DNA of 64,000 nt from Pseudomonas silesiensis (lineage in GTDB: Bacteria > Pseudomonadota > Gammaproteobacteria > Pseudomonadales > Pseudomonadaceae): positions 186,001 to 250,000 of the forward strand of contig NZ_CP014870.1 of assembly GCF_001661075.1 (NCBI RefSeq), read 5' to 3'. The notes beneath the pieces were generated by a model. It saw only the letters and a list, made by a program, of their open reading frames with translations, ran no database searches and had not been told where the DNA came from. Every line of letters starts with the position of its first letter. Positions within the stretch are counted from its first letter, which is position 1. Shown piece after piece: positions 53,398 through 63,278 of this stretch. The position numbers and the translations under genes were made by a program.

Positions 53398-54690
53398 CTA
53401 TCCTTGCGCGCGGCACCATTGCGCCGGATCACTCGGGTGACCCTGCTGACGAATTGCGAAATACAGCGCTGGTGTGTCCTGACCGCCACTGTTGCCGACG
53501 GTGGAAATGGACTCACCGGCTTTTACCACGTCACCCGCAGCCTTGAGCAGCGTCTGGTTGTGGCCGTAAAGGCTCAGGAAACCGTTGCCGTGGTCAAGGA
53601 TCACCAGCAGCCCGGCGCCACGCAACCAGTCGGCGAACACCACGCGACCGCCATGCACGGCGTGTACCTGGCTGCCGGCGGAGGCGCTGATCATTACACC
53701 GTCCCACTTGGTGCGGGCGTCGTCGCCGCGGCTTTCGCCAAAGCGTGCCAGCAGTCGACCATCAACTGGCCAGGGAAGTTTTCCCCGGCTTGAAGCAAAA
53801 GGGCCACCAAAGGTTTCGCCTGAACTGGACACCAGTGCGCCAGGGGTCGTTCGGACAGGTTTACGTGGGGCGTCAGTGGCATCTGCTTGCGCCTGAGCCT
53901 CACGTAAACGCTTTTTTTCGGCTTCCTGCTGGGCGATCAGCGCTTTTTGCCGCGCTTCCTCTGCCTCACGAGCCTGGCGGGCCAGGGTTTCCTCGATGGT
54001 TTTAAGGACTTTAGACAGGTCGGCCTGATCCTGCTCGCGAGCGGCCAGCTTCTGATCGCGCGCCTTGACGTCGTTGTTGAGCTTGGCCAGGACTTGCTGG
54101 CGCTCCTTGCGGACTTTGTCGAGTTCGTCACGCTGGCTGTCAAGGCTGCTCTTCTGCACGAGCAGTTGCGCCTGCTGCATGGCGATATCTTTTTCAACAT
54201 TGGCCAGTTGACGCAAGGTTTCGTTGAAGTTCTTCAACTGTTCCAGGCGGGCCTGGCTCAGGTAGTCGTAATAGGTGAGGGTGCGGGCGAATTTTTCCGG
54301 GTTCTGCTGGTTCAGCAGCAGCTTCAGGTACTCCTGGCGGCCGTTCTGATAGGCCGCGCGGGCCTGAATGGCGATCAGTCGTTGCTGTTCAATGCGCGCG
54401 CTCTGGAGTTTTTTTTTCTCTGCATCGAGTCGCTGTAGCTCGGATTCGCTTTTCTGCAGCTCTTTTTGCAGGGCATCGACCTGCTTCTCGAGCTTGCCCA
54501 TCTCGGTCTCGGTGCCCTTGAGATCTTTTTGCACCCCGGTCTTTTCTTCCTGCAACTTGCCCAGCAGTTTTTTCAGCTCGGCAATGTCCTGACGCGTGGC
54601 GTCCAACTGTTGTTGGGTTTGCGCGCGCTCGTCAGCGAAGGCCGGTTGGAGCAGGCAAGTCAGGGCGAGGGCTATCAGGACGCGAAGCAT
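53398..54690 (-). CDS. envC: murein hydrolase activator EnvC
   Basis: The 430-residue precursor starts MLRVLIALALTCLLQPAFAD (signal peptide), followed by a long coiled coil (about 25-240, repeating Lys/Glu/Gln-rich heptads) and a LytM domain (about 310-425) beginning PWPVDGRLLARFGE. The LytM zinc ligands are not all present (for example LLVILDHGNGFLSLYGH has lost part of the motif), as in E. coli EnvC, which activates AmiA and AmiB amidases during division. The frame opens upstream but the signal peptide fixes ATG 54690. Confidence 0.9.
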   Translation of the reverse strand: MLRVLIALALTCLLQPAFADERAQTQQQLDATRQDIAELKKLLGKLQEEKTGVQKDLKGTETEMGKLEKQVDALQKELQKSESELQRLDAEKKKLQSARIEQQRLIAIQARAAYQNGRQEYLKLLLNQQNPEKFARTLTYYDYLSQARLEQLKNFNETLRQLANVEKDIAMQQAQLLVQKSSLDSQRDELDKVRKERQQVLAKLNNDVKARDQKLAAREQDQADLSKVLKTIEETLARQAREAEEARQKALIAQQEAEKKRLREAQAQADATDAPRKPVRTTPGALVSSSGETFGGPFASSRGKLPWPVDGRLLARFGESRGDDARTKWDGVMISASAGSQVHAVHGGRVVFADWLRGAGLLVILDHGNGFLSLYGHNQTLLKAAGDVVKAGESISTVGNSGGQDTPALYFAIRQQGHPSDPAQWCRAQG

Positions 54691-54814
54691 AGAGGCGGGT
54701 GATACCAGGGAAAGGGACGCCCTAGTATGCCCGCCAAGCGCTGCAAAAAAAACGCCCAATTGGGGCCGTGTGATGACTGGAGCAGAGTTGCATCGAAAAA
54801 CACCCTAAAACCAC

Positions 54815-54922
54815 TGTGGGAGCGGCGGTGCGACGATTCGACTTGCCCGCGATGGCGGCCTGACATTCAACATGGATGTTGGCTGTCAGGCCGCCATCGC
54901 GAGCAAGCTCGCTCCCACAGGG
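54815..54922. repeat. REPIN
   Basis: CTGTGGGAGCGGCGGTGCG on the left and GCGAGCAAGCTCGCTCCCAC on the right, with an inner GGCGGCCTGACA/TGTCAGGCCGCC stem. It lies between gpmI and envC. Confidence 0.85.
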
Positions 54923-54946
54923 GTTGGTGGTGTTTGGAAGGTTGGA

Positions 54947-56476
54947 TTACACCAGTATTGAAGTCCCGGTCATTTCAGCTGGCTTTTCCAGGCCCAGCAA
55001 CATCAGCATTGTCGGCGCCACATCTGCCAGAACACCGCCTTCACGAACCGTCAGGTCCCGCTTGCCGACATAAATGAACGGCACCGGCTCGGTGGTGTGG
55101 GCCGTATGCGCCTGGCCAGTGGATTCGTCGGACATTTGCTCGACGTTACCGTGGTCGGCGGTGATCAACGCTTCGCCACCGACTTTTTCCAGCGCATCGA
55201 CGATCCGGCCGACGCACAGGTCCAGGCATTCAACGGCTTTGACCGCAGCGTCGAACACGCCGCTGTGGCCGACCATGTCGCCGTTGGCGTAGTTGACCAC
55301 GATCACGTCGTAACGCTGGTTCTCAATGGCATCGACGATGCGGTCGGTGACTTCCGGTGCGCTCATCTCAGGCTGCAAGTCATACGTGGCCACTTTTGGC
55401 GACGGGATCAGGATGCGCTCCTCGCCCGGGAACGGTTCTTCACGACCGCCGGAGAAGAAGAAGGTCACGTGGGCATATTTCTCTGTTTCGGCAATGCGTA
55501 GCTGGGTCTTGCCGTTTTTCGCCAGGTAGTCGCCCAGCACGTTGTCCAGGCTGCCGGCGGCGAAGGCCGATGGTGCAGGAATGCTGGCAGCGTATTGGGT
55601 CAGCATGACGAAGCCGGCCAGTTTTGGCTGGCGCGCACGTTCGAATTCCTTGAAATCGTCTTCGACGAACACGCGGGTCAGTTCGCGGGCGCGGTCGGCA
55701 CGGAAGTTCATGAACACCACGGCGTCGCCGTCTTCGACCTTGACCGGCTCGCCGATGGAGGTGGCCTTGACGAATTCGTCGCTCTCGCCGCGTTCGTACG
55801 CGGCTTGCAGGCCTTCCTGGGCGGTGGCGGCGTTGAATTCGCCCTTGCCATCGACGATCAGGTTGTAGGCCTGGGATACGCGGTCCCAACGGTTGTCGCG
55901 GTCCATGGCGAAATATCGACCGATAATGCTGGCGATCCGACCTTTGCCGAGGGCCTGGAAGCTCGCGTCGAGCAGTTCGATGGACGACTCGGCGCTTTTT
56001 GGCGGCGTGTCGCGGCCATCGAGGAAGGCGTGCAGGTAGATTTTTTCAGCGCCGCGTTTATAGGCCAGTTCAGCCATGGCAACCAGGTGATCCTGGTGGC
56101 TGTGAACGCCGCCATCGGACAGCAGGCCCATGAAGTGCACGGCTTTGCCGGCGGCAACAGCTTTATCGACGGCGGCGCAAATGGTCGGGTTCTCGAAAAA
56201 TTCGCCATCGCGGATCGATTTGGTCACTCGCGTGAAGTCTTGATACACAACGCGACCGGCACCGAGGTTCATGTGGCCGACTTCGGAATTGCCCATCTGG
56301 CCGTCCGGCAAGCCGACGTCCATGCCGCTGCCCGAGATCAGGCCGTTCGGCACGGTGGCCCACAAGCGGTCGAGCACGGGCTTCTTCGCGGCAAAGATAG
56401 CGTTGGATTCGGGGCTCTCACTGTGACCGAAGCCGTCGAGAATAATCAGGACCAAAGGTTTAGGCGTGGTAGTCAT
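54947..56476 (-). CDS. gpmI: cofactor-independent phosphoglycerate mutase GpmI
   Basis: GpmI interconverts 2- and 3-phosphoglycerate using Mn. The 509-residue protein has the phospho-Ser in [18 protein letters not shown], and the metal ligands in LIILDGFGH and [13 protein letters not shown] 56476 begins the homologous [15 protein letters not shown]. It has normal length and no oddities. Confidence 0.95.
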   Translation of the reverse strand: MTTTPKPLVLIILDGFGHSESPESNAIFAAKKPVLDRLWATVPNGLISGSGMDVGLPDGQMGNSEVGHMNLGAGRVVYQDFTRVTKSIRDGEFFENPTICAAVDKAVAAGKAVHFMGLLSDGGVHSHQDHLVAMAELAYKRGAEKIYLHAFLDGRDTPPKSAESSIELLDASFQALGKGRIASIIGRYFAMDRDNRWDRVSQAYNLIVDGKGEFNAATAQEGLQAAYERGESDEFVKATSIGEPVKVEDGDAVVFMNFRADRARELTRVFVEDDFKEFERARQPKLAGFVMLTQYAASIPAPSAFAAGSLDNVLGDYLAKNGKTQLRIAETEKYAHVTFFFSGGREEPFPGEERILIPSPKVATYDLQPEMSAPEVTDRIVDAIENQRYDVIVVNYANGDMVGHSGVFDAAVKAVECLDLCVGRIVDALEKVGGEALITADHGNVEQMSDESTGQAHTAHTTEPVPFIYVGKRDLTVREGGVLADVAPTMLMLLGLEKPAEMTGTSILV

Positions 56477-56629
56477 GGATTCCACTCGTGGCTGAGTTAA
56501 AAGAGGGCGATGGAAAAGGGAGTGGCAGTTTAAAGCGAAGTTCCGGCGCCGTCACCGCCGGACGGGGTTTGGCCCACCATAGTGGCTGTGTATACTGGCC
56601 GACATTTTAACGCCCTGGAACCTCCTTCG

Positions 56630-57043
56630 ATGGTTGCTCACCTGATTGAATTCGCCACTAACCACTATCTGCTCGTCGGTATCTTCGTCGTACTGCTGGC
56701 GTTGCTGATCGCTTATCAGATGCAAGGCGGCGGCCGCAGCCTGAGCACCGGTGAACTGACCGGGCTGGTCAACAAGGACGCGGGCGTTGTGATTGACATC
56801 CGTCCGGTCAAGGATTTCGCCGCTGGTCACATTGTTGGCGCGTTGAACATTCCTCACGACAAACTGGCGGCTCGCGTCGCCGAACTGGAAAAGCACAAGG
56901 CCAAGACCATCATCCTGGTCGACGCCATGGGCCAGACGGCCGGCACCCATGCCCGCGAACTGATGAAATCCGGCTTCACCGCCGCCAAGCTCTCCGGCGG
57001 TATTTCCAGCTGGAAGGGCGACAACCTGCCACTGGTGAAGTGA
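56630..57043 (+). CDS. membrane-anchored rhodanese-like protein lacking the catalytic Cys (YibN-like)
   Basis: The 137-residue protein has one membrane helix (about 12-30) and a rhodanese fold with VVIDIRPVKDFAAGHIVGAL. At the active-site loop, where rhodaneses have Cys, the sequence is LVDAMGQTAG, so sulfurtransfer is unlikely. ATG 56630 follows CCTCC poorly but begins the conserved part; the longer frame from 56582 has no support. grxC starts 1 base after its stop. Confidence 0.85.
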   Translation: MVAHLIEFATNHYLLVGIFVVLLALLIAYQMQGGGRSLSTGELTGLVNKDAGVVIDIRPVKDFAAGHIVGALNIPHDKLAARVAELEKHKAKTIILVDAMGQTAGTHARELMKSGFTAAKLSGGISSWKGDNLPLVK

Positions 57044-57044
57044 A

Positions 57045-57299
57045 ATGAGCAACGTCGTCGTCTATTCCAGCGATTACTGCGGTTATTGCTCACGAGCCAA
57101 GTCCCTGCTCGAGAACAAAGGCGTGGCCTTCGAAGAAATCAAGGTCGATGGCAAGCCGCAGGTGCGCGCCGCCATGGCCCAGAAAGCGGGGCGTACGTCC
57201 GTGCCGCAGATCTGGATCGGTGAGCGCCACATTGGCGGCTGTGATGATTTGTTTGCCCTTGAGCGCGCCGGTAAGCTCGACGCCATGCTCAAGGCCTGA
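57045..57299 (+). CDS. grxC: glutaredoxin 3 GrxC
   Basis: The 84-residue protein has the active site CGYC (in [15 protein letters not shown]) and the glutathione-binding [18 protein letters not shown]. It is a cytoplasmic thiol reductant and precedes secB, a common arrangement. Confidence 0.95.
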   Translation: MSNVVVYSSDYCGYCSRAKSLLENKGVAFEEIKVDGKPQVRAAMAQKAGRTSVPQIWIGERHIGGCDDLFALERAGKLDAMLKA

Positions 57300-57340
57300 A
57301 TGCCTTCCCTATAAGACCCCAAGATCAGAAAGGATCTGAG

Positions 57341-57826
57341 ATGACTGACCAACAGAACACTGCAGCTAGCGAAGAAGAAACCGCACCGCAATTCTCCTTG
57401 CAGCGCATCTACGTACGTGACTTGTCCTTCGAAGCCCCGAAAAGCCCGGCGATCTTCCGCCAGCAGTGGGAGCCGAGCGTCGGTCTGGATCTGAATACCC
57501 GTCAGAAGGCACTGGAAAACGACTTCCACGAAGTCGTGCTGACCCTGTCCGTGACCGTGAAAAACGGTGACGAAGTGGCGTTCATCGCTGAAGTGCAACA
57601 GGCCGGGATCTTCCTGATCAAGAACCTGGACGACGCTTCGATGAGCCACACCCTGGGCGCGTTCTGCCCGAACATCCTGTTCCCGTACGCGCGCGAAACC
57701 CTGGACAGCCTGGTGACCCGCGGTTCGTTCCCGGCGCTGATGCTGGCCCCGGTGAACTTCGACGCGCTGTACGCACAAGAACTGCAGCGCATGCAGGCGG
57801 CGGGCGAGACTCCGACCGTTCAGTAA
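57341..57826 (+). CDS. secB: protein-export chaperone SecB
   Basis: The 161-residue chaperone holds precursors unfolded for SecA. It has the SecB sequence core [19 protein letters not shown] and [14 protein letters not shown]. Length is typical. It closes the rhodanese-grxC-secB unit, followed by a REPIN. Confidence 0.96.
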   Translation: MTDQQNTAASEEETAPQFSLQRIYVRDLSFEAPKSPAIFRQQWEPSVGLDLNTRQKALENDFHEVVLTLSVTVKNGDEVAFIAEVQQAGIFLIKNLDDASMSHTLGAFCPNILFPYARETLDSLVTRGSFPALMLAPVNFDALYAQELQRMQAAGETPTVQ

Positions 57827-57852
57827 GCGGTCTAAGCGTCGAAGCAAATCCA

Positions 57853-57946
57853 ATGTGGGAGCGGGCTTGCTCGCGAAAGCGGTGTATCAGTCAACAATGG
57901 TGTTGAATGCTATGACCCCTTCGCGAGCAAGCCCGCTCCCACATTT
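57853..57946. repeat. REPIN
   Basis: TGTGGGAGCGGGCTTGCTCG and CGAGCAAGCCCGCTCCCACA form a perfect inverted REP pair between secB and trmL. Confidence 0.9.
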
Positions 57947-57957
57947 GCTATGCAGTG

Positions 57958-58413
57958 TTATTTGAAGCCGAGCTGGCGCCAGCCTTCATACACGGCAACC
58001 GCCACGGTGTTCGACAGGTTCAGGCTGCGGCAGCCTTCGCGCATCGGCAGGCGCAGGCGTTGCTCACCGGGCAGGGCATCGAGCACCTCCGCCGGCAGGC
58101 CACGGCTTTCCGGGCCGAACAGAAAGGCGTCGCCCTCGGCGAAGCTGGCATCGTGGAACGGCCGCGAGCCCTTGGTGGTGAAGGCGAACAGCCGTGGGTG
58201 ACCGAGGCTCTCCAGGCAGCTGGCGAGGTCGGCGTGGCGCTGCAGGGTGGCATACTCGTGGTAATCGAGGCCGGCCCGGCGCAGGCGCTTGTCGTCCATC
58301 TCGAAGCCCAGCGGCTCGATCAAATGCAGGTGGCAGCCGCTGTTGGCGCACAGCCTGATAACGTTGCCGGTATTCGGCGGAATTTCCGGTTGGAAAAGGA
58401 TGACGTGAAACAT
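57958..58413 (-). CDS. trmL: tRNA (cytidine/uridine-34 2'-O) methyltransferase TrmL
   Basis: TrmL methylates the wobble nucleotide of tRNA-Leu. The 151-residue SPOUT enzyme begins MFHVILFQPEIPPNTGNVIR and has the knot motifs LFGPESRGLP and LRLPMREGCRSLNLS. Its ATG shares bases CATG with the start of the divergent gene at 58412, so both share an extremely short control region. Confidence 0.93.
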   Translation of the reverse strand: MFHVILFQPEIPPNTGNVIRLCANSGCHLHLIEPLGFEMDDKRLRRAGLDYHEYATLQRHADLASCLESLGHPRLFAFTTKGSRPFHDASFAEGDAFLFGPESRGLPAEVLDALPGEQRLRLPMREGCRSLNLSNTVAVAVYEGWRQLGFK

Positions 58414-58852
58414 GCACGGCTCCGAAGGTAAAGATGACCGGCATTCTACGCCGCCAGTGGACAAGCGATCGAAACTATTCCCGCGGGTGATGGTTTCGCT
58501 GGCGATTGTCGGGGTAATGATAGGTTTAATGATCGGTCGCCTGACCACGCCCGATCCGAGCGTGCTGCAGCAGGTCGAGGTGATCGACGACGGCCTGGTG
58601 CTGTGGTTCAACAATGAACCGAAGCTGCACGGCGAAATCATTGACGGCACCGTGGCGCTGCTGTTTCAGGCTGAGGGCCGGGCGCAGAAGGGCCAGCTCA
58701 AGCTCAATGGCAAAGACGTTAACTGGCGTACGCGAGTGAGTGATGGTGGATTGTTGCTGACGGTTCTCGCGGCACGGCCGCTGCGGGCTGATTGGGCCGG
58801 CAGCAAGGTTGATGACCGCTGGCGGCTGGAAATTCGGTTGCAAGCAAACTGA
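58412..58852 (+). CDS. conserved membrane-anchored protein of unknown function
   Basis: The 146-residue protein has a short polar N-terminus and one membrane helix (about 24-42, VMVSLAIVGVMIGLMIGRL), followed by a small beta-rich periplasmic-type domain (about 50-146). I do not recognise a characterised family. Its start codon overlaps that of trmL on the other strand (CATG), so its ribosome binding site lies inside the trmL coding sequence. Confidence 0.72.
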   Translation: MHGSEGKDDRHSTPPVDKRSKLFPRVMVSLAIVGVMIGLMIGRLTTPDPSVLQQVEVIDDGLVLWFNNEPKLHGEIIDGTVALLFQAEGRAQKGQLKLNGKDVNWRTRVSDGGLLLTVLAARPLRADWAGSKVDDRWRLEIRLQAN

Positions 58853-59062
58853 AAAAATAAGTTCCAGTTGGCCGGCAGACGGGGACGCCGGCCAATAGCT
58901 TTTAAAATTGATATATGTACCGCTTTTCGCTCCATTTTTCCTGCTACAAAAATGGCGAACCTTAGGCGCTCCACGAAACCGTATAACCCAAAAAACCGGC
59001 AATGACGCCAAATGCCCCTTCAGACTCCCGCTTGTGGGTTCTGATGCGGCAACCCTTCAAGG

Positions 59063-61180
59063 ATGAAAAAAACCATGTCACCAAGACCGCCACCCAAAGG
59101 TCCCATCAGCGTCGATATCCACCCCCGTCCCAGACAGCCCTCGGACGGCCATACACCACTACCCGACACCCTGCCGCGGGTCGATTTCGGCTCGCCAGCC
59201 ACGACGAATCTGCAAAATCCTTCCAGGACGACCGGGACACCGGGGGATGGCGATCTTGATGCCATCACCCCTGCACCGACCGTAACGGCCAGCGACCTGC
59301 CTTCTGTCCCGGTGCCTGCCCCCGCCGCGGCGCCGCGTTCGCTCGAGCGTTATTGGGTTGCCTCGGCGGCGCAGCTTCCCGCTCCGGACGCCCAGGGCAT
59401 AAGGACGCTCAAAGGACGTCAGTACGTCGATGTGCCGGGCGGTGGCATCGTGCATGTCGAGGCGGATCCTGACACCGGCCTGTACCTGTACCGGGCCAAA
59501 CTGCCGAGAGAACTGCAAGCCTCAGGTCCGGTGCTAGTGCGCGATCCCTCGGGCACGCTTTGGCATCCAGTGGATGAGATTGGGTCAACGACCTACCCAT
59601 TTGAAGCGCAAGTCCTGTTCCACAGGCGGATTGCCGAGCGGGCTTTGGTCAAAAGCTACTTTGCGGAAGCGACTGATCAGCACGCTGATGACTTCATCGC
59701 ACACTTTGGCGACAAGGATAAGGCAGAGGCGGAGCTCAAGCGGCTCCAGCTTGGCTTTCCTCATCTGGACCAAGAGGTCCGTGCCTGGGAGAGGGCGTAT
59801 AAAGGCATCGATGACGGCGAGCGCATTCGGCGACTTGCTATCGGTGCCAAGATACGTCGACTGTACAAATGGCAAGGCGAAACATTGGAGAAGGTCCATC
59901 GCGATGGGCGACTGGTGGGTTTCAAACTGGATTTGGACCTGGGTAATCGAAAAAATCAAACGCTTCCGATTTTTTCGACACGAGCCTACTCCATTGTTTC
60001 CCTTAACCTGCAAGGTAGTGCCGTGCAAAAGCTGGGGGGGTTAATTGCGGGGTTTGCCCATATTGAAACTCTGAAGATACGTATATACGGGACCACCATT
60101 GAACTGCCTGTCGAAATCGAACGGCTCACGGCGTTGAGAGTCCTGAATATGAGTGAAACCAGACTCACACTGGGACCAGGCGATGTGGAGCGACTCACAA
60201 ATCTGCCCCGTTTGCAGGAGCTGAACCTGGAAAAATGTAACCTGCAGCTTGCACCTTCAGTGCGTGGCATGACTGAATTGCGAGTGTTAATGCTTGGTGA
60301 TAACGGAATAAGCGATCTGCCTGCCGGACTGAGTCAGTTGCCCGGGCCGTCACGCTTACATGTGCTTGATCTGCATAGGAATCGAAATATACGAGCGGCG
60401 CCTGATATTAGCGGGATGTCCGAGTTGCGAGTATTGGATCTGAGGGACACCGGCATAAACCAGCTACCTGTCGGGCTGGGATCTGCGGACGGGCCATTAC
60501 GACTGGAAGTTCTGAAACTTGGCGATAATCGGATATGGGTTGCGCCGTCACTCAGAGGCATGACTGCGTTGAGGGAGTTAGACCTTGGCAATACTGGAAT
60601 CGATAGACTCCCGGAGGGGATCACGTCTGAGATTCCCAAGACAAATTTGGATATAAGCAACAATGACATCGCGTCGATCCCTGAACACATCGAAATCAGA
60701 AAAGGCTTTGAGCTTCGATTCAACCCTATTACCGACCCTTCTACCCTGCGCCGACTGATTTTTGCGCGTCGACAAACGGGCACCGATATTTGGCTAGGTA
60801 CGGGGGACGCTGACCTGACGGTAAATCTTTGGTTGCGAAATGTGCCGCAAGATCAGATCCCTGACAAGTTGACTCTTTGGGACAGTGTGTTCCCCGTTTC
60901 CGAGGGCCCGCTTGCCCCTAACAAGATGAAGATTCGAGAACTGAGCAGAACGCCCGAGTTTCAAGTCGAGCGTCAGATTTTGCAGCGTCGGGTCTGGGCA
61001 TATCTTGAGCGTTTCGCAGAGGCTGATCAAGATGAACGAGTACAACTGACTCAAATTCTGCGCAATGAGCCTAGTCCTGGACAGATGCTGGACAAACTGG
61101 AAGAAGAACTACGGAAATACGACGCAGGGCGGCAAAACCAGCCGCCGCATCACTTGCCCAAGCGCCCGAGGCTTGATTGA
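59063..61180 (+). CDS. leucine-rich-repeat protein resembling NEL effectors but without the catalytic domain
   Basis: The 705-residue protein has a Pro-rich disordered N-terminus (about 1-95), a mixed region, and about eight leucine-rich repeats (about 300-545, for example LRVLMLGDNGISDLPAGLSQ and LRELDLGNTGIDRLPEGI), then a helical region (about 560-680) that in NEL ubiquitin ligases precedes the catalytic Cys domain. The gene ends there, so ligase activity is not expected. No signal peptide is seen. An in-frame stop lies just upstream, fixing the start at ATG 59063 or 59075. It may be a truncated effector or an adaptor. Tandem repeats follow. Confidence 0.72.
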   Translation: MKKTMSPRPPPKGPISVDIHPRPRQPSDGHTPLPDTLPRVDFGSPATTNLQNPSRTTGTPGDGDLDAITPAPTVTASDLPSVPVPAPAAAPRSLERYWVASAAQLPAPDAQGIRTLKGRQYVDVPGGGIVHVEADPDTGLYLYRAKLPRELQASGPVLVRDPSGTLWHPVDEIGSTTYPFEAQVLFHRRIAERALVKSYFAEATDQHADDFIAHFGDKDKAEAELKRLQLGFPHLDQEVRAWERAYKGIDDGERIRRLAIGAKIRRLYKWQGETLEKVHRDGRLVGFKLDLDLGNRKNQTLPIFSTRAYSIVSLNLQGSAVQKLGGLIAGFAHIETLKIRIYGTTIELPVEIERLTALRVLNMSETRLTLGPGDVERLTNLPRLQELNLEKCNLQLAPSVRGMTELRVLMLGDNGISDLPAGLSQLPGPSRLHVLDLHRNRNIRAAPDISGMSELRVLDLRDTGINQLPVGLGSADGPLRLEVLKLGDNRIWVAPSLRGMTALRELDLGNTGIDRLPEGITSEIPKTNLDISNNDIASIPEHIEIRKGFELRFNPITDPSTLRRLIFARRQTGTDIWLGTGDADLTVNLWLRNVPQDQIPDKLTLWDSVFPVSEGPLAPNKMKIRELSRTPEFQVERQILQRRVWAYLERFAEADQDERVQLTQILRNEPSPGQMLDKLEEELRKYDAGRQNQPPHHLPKRPRLD

Positions 61181-61205
61181 CGCCAGGCTCAAGGGCACGG
61201 CCTGG

Positions 61206-61505
61206 GGTGTAAAAGCGGGAATCCCTGACCTGCCTGTATCAGGGTTCCCAAAAGGCTGGACTTCGCTTGCAGCGTCGGTCCGGTGTAAAGAAGGAATCCC
61301 CGGCCTGCCTGTACCAAGGACCCCAAAACGGGAGGGCTCATCGCCAATGCGTTGTGAGCCCGGTGTAAAGAAGGAACCCCTGACCTGCCTGTATCAAGGG
61401 CCCCAAAACTGCAGGGCTCGTCGCTAGTGCGTTGTGAGCCCGATGTAAAAGAGGGGAATCCCCGGCCTGCCTGTACCAAGGTCCCCGAAACCGGGTAGTG
61501 AACTG
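61206..61505. repeat. tandem repeat, about four units of 80 bases
   Basis: Units begin (G/A)TGTAAA at 61206, 61282, 61362 and 61442, with a core reading CCTGCCTGTA(C/T)CA near the same offset. The middle two are 80 bases long and the most alike. Frames cross the repeats on both strands without a ribosome binding site, so I regard the array as non-coding. Confidence 0.8.
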
Positions 61506-61579
61506 AATCACTGAATGGACTATTGCAGGGGGCGTGCCAGGTTTTAACAAGTTGATACAGAAAGCCGCTTTGAAAAGCT

Positions 61580-61612
61580 GAAAGCCCCGTCATTCGGGGC
61601 TTTCGTGTTTTT
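61580..61612 (+). terminator. rho-independent terminator
   Basis: GAAAGCCCCG, 5-base loop, CGGGGCTTTC followed by GTGTTTTTTC. Confidence 0.8.
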
Positions 61613-61712
61613 TCGATCGGGGTTCGACTGCGAATGCAGGCGGGATTTTGGGTCGGTTGATGTGCGCGATTGCGGTTCACGGTGCATTCAGTCGGTGCAC
61701 GGCGGCCCCAAA

Positions 61713-61815
61713 AGCATCGCGGGCAAGCCCGCTCCCACAGGGTTCAATGGTGTTCGCACAATCGTGAAAACACCGAAGTCCACTGTGGGAGCGGGCTTGC
61801 CCGCGATTGGATGTA
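61713..61815. repeat. REPIN
   Basis: ATCGCGGGCAAGCCCGCTCC and GGAGCGGGCTTGCCCGCGAT form an inverted REP pair separated by about 55 unique bases. Confidence 0.9.
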
Positions 61816-61841
61816 ACGGTCATCGAAGATCTGAAGGCTGT

Positions 61842-63278
61842 TTAGCCTTCTTCGCCCTCATCATCATCCCCACCATCAACCTTCATCCCCAATTCCTTGA
61901 TCTTGCGCGTCAGGGTATTACGCCCCCACCCCAGCAACACCGCAGCATCGCGGCGGCGGCCGGCGGTGTGTTTGAGGGCGGTCTCGATCATGATCCGCTC
62001 GAAAGCCGGCACGGCGCTGTCGAGCAGGCTCGATTGACCACGGGCCAGGGCTTGATCAGCCCACTGCCGCAGCGCCTGCTCCCAGTTGGTCACCGGTGCC
62101 GAATCCTGCGGCAGGCTCAGCAGTTCCGGCGGCAAGTCACTGATGTGCACTTCGCGACCCGAAGCCATCACCGTAATCCAGCGGCACGTGTTCTCCAGCT
62201 GACGCACGTTGCCGCCCCACGGCAGGTTCTTCAGGTACTCCTCGGTTTCGCTTTTCAGCAGCTTGGGCTCCACCGCCAGTTCTTGCGCGGCGCGGCTGAG
62301 GAAGTGCTTGGCCAGGGTCGGGATGTCTTCGCGACGGTCCGACAGCCTTGGGATATGAATGCGGATCACGTTGAGACGGTGGAACAAGTCCTCACGGAAT
62401 TTCCCGGCGTGTACCAGGGTTTCCAGGTTCTGGTGAGTCGCGGCGATGATTCGCACATCGACCTTCACTGGCACGTGGCCTCCGACGCGATAGAACTCGC
62501 CATCGGCCAGAACGCGCAACAGACGGGTCTGGGTGTCGGCCGGCATGTCGCCGATTTCATCGAGGAACAGCGTGCCACCGTCCGCTTGTTCAAAACGTCC
62601 GCGCCGCAGGTTGGCCGCACCGGTGAACGCACCTTTCTCATGACCGAACAGCTCGGACTCCATCAGGTCTTTCGGGATCGCCGCCATGTTCAGCGCGATG
62701 AACGGTGAAGCCGCCCGTGGGCTGTGACGGTGCAGGGCATGGGCTACCAGTTCTTTACCGGTACCGGATTCGCCATTGATCAGCACGGTGATGTTGGAAT
62801 GGCTCAAGCGCCCGATGGCGCGAAACACTTCCTGCATCGCCGGCGCTTCGCCGATGATTTCCGGGGTGCGGGTCAGGGCGACCGGGACTTCCAGGCCTTG
62901 TTGTTCCTGGGCATGTTGGTTGGCGCGCTTGACCAGCGATACCGCTTCATCGACATCGAACGGCTTGGGCAGGTATTCGAACGCACCGCCCTGATAGGAC
63001 GCGACAGCGCTGTCCAGATCGGAGTGCGCAGTCATGATGATCACTGGCAGCCGTGGGTGCTGTTCGCGAATCCGCGCCAGAAGGTCCAGGCCGCTGGCGC
63101 CGGGCATGCGGATGTCGGAGATGATCACATCCGGTTGCTGGCGCGCCAGGCGGCTCATCACGCCATCGGCGCTGTCGAAGCTTTGCGTGGTCATGCCTTC
63201 TTGCTGCAGGGCTTTTTCCAGGACCCAACGGATAGAACGGTCGTCATCGACGATCCACACGGTTTCACTACGGCTCAT
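61842..63278 (-). CDS. ntrC: nitrogen regulation response regulator NtrC
   Basis: The 478-residue regulator has a receiver domain (phospho-acceptor Asp in [13 protein letters not shown]), a sigma-54 AAA+ domain with Walker [15 protein letters not shown] loop and [13 protein letters not shown], and a Fis-type HTH ([20 protein letters not shown]). It activates glnA and other nitrogen genes, possibly including gabP here, whose promoter is sigma-54 type. It overlaps ntrB by 4 bases. Confidence 0.95.
   Translation of the reverse strand: MSRSETVWIVDDDRSIRWVLEKALQQEGMTTQSFDSADGVMSRLARQQPDVIISDIRMPGASGLDLLARIREQHPRLPVIIMTAHSDLDSAVASYQGGAFEYLPKPFDVDEAVSLVKRANQHAQEQQGLEVPVALTRTPEIIGEAPAMQEVFRAIGRLSHSNITVLINGESGTGKELVAHALHRHSPRAASPFIALNMAAIPKDLMESELFGHEKGAFTGAANLRRGRFEQADGGTLFLDEIGDMPADTQTRLLRVLADGEFYRVGGHVPVKVDVRIIAATHQNLETLVHAGKFREDLFHRLNVIRIHIPRLSDRREDIPTLAKHFLSRAAQELAVEPKLLKSETEEYLKNLPWGGNVRQLENTCRWITVMASGREVHISDLPPELLSLPQDSAPVTNWEQALRQWADQALARGQSSLLDSAVPAFERIMIETALKHTAGRRRDAAVLLGWGRNTLTRKIKELGMKVDGGDDDEGEEG

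Larger units (their letters stand above)
61181..61841. other. intergenic region between the LRR gene and ntrC, 661 bases
   Basis: It contains the 80-bp tandem repeats, a rho-independent terminator (61580-61612) and a REPIN (61713-61815). No gene is supported. Confidence 0.7.

Noticed and set aside
61206..61505. CRISPR array
   Set aside because: The 80-base units abut with no unique spacers of constant length, and no cas genes are present.
61189..61680. 163-residue ORF across the 80-bp tandem repeat on the minus strand
   Set aside because: Repetitive translation arises from the DNA repeat, crosses a terminator, and has no ribosome binding site.
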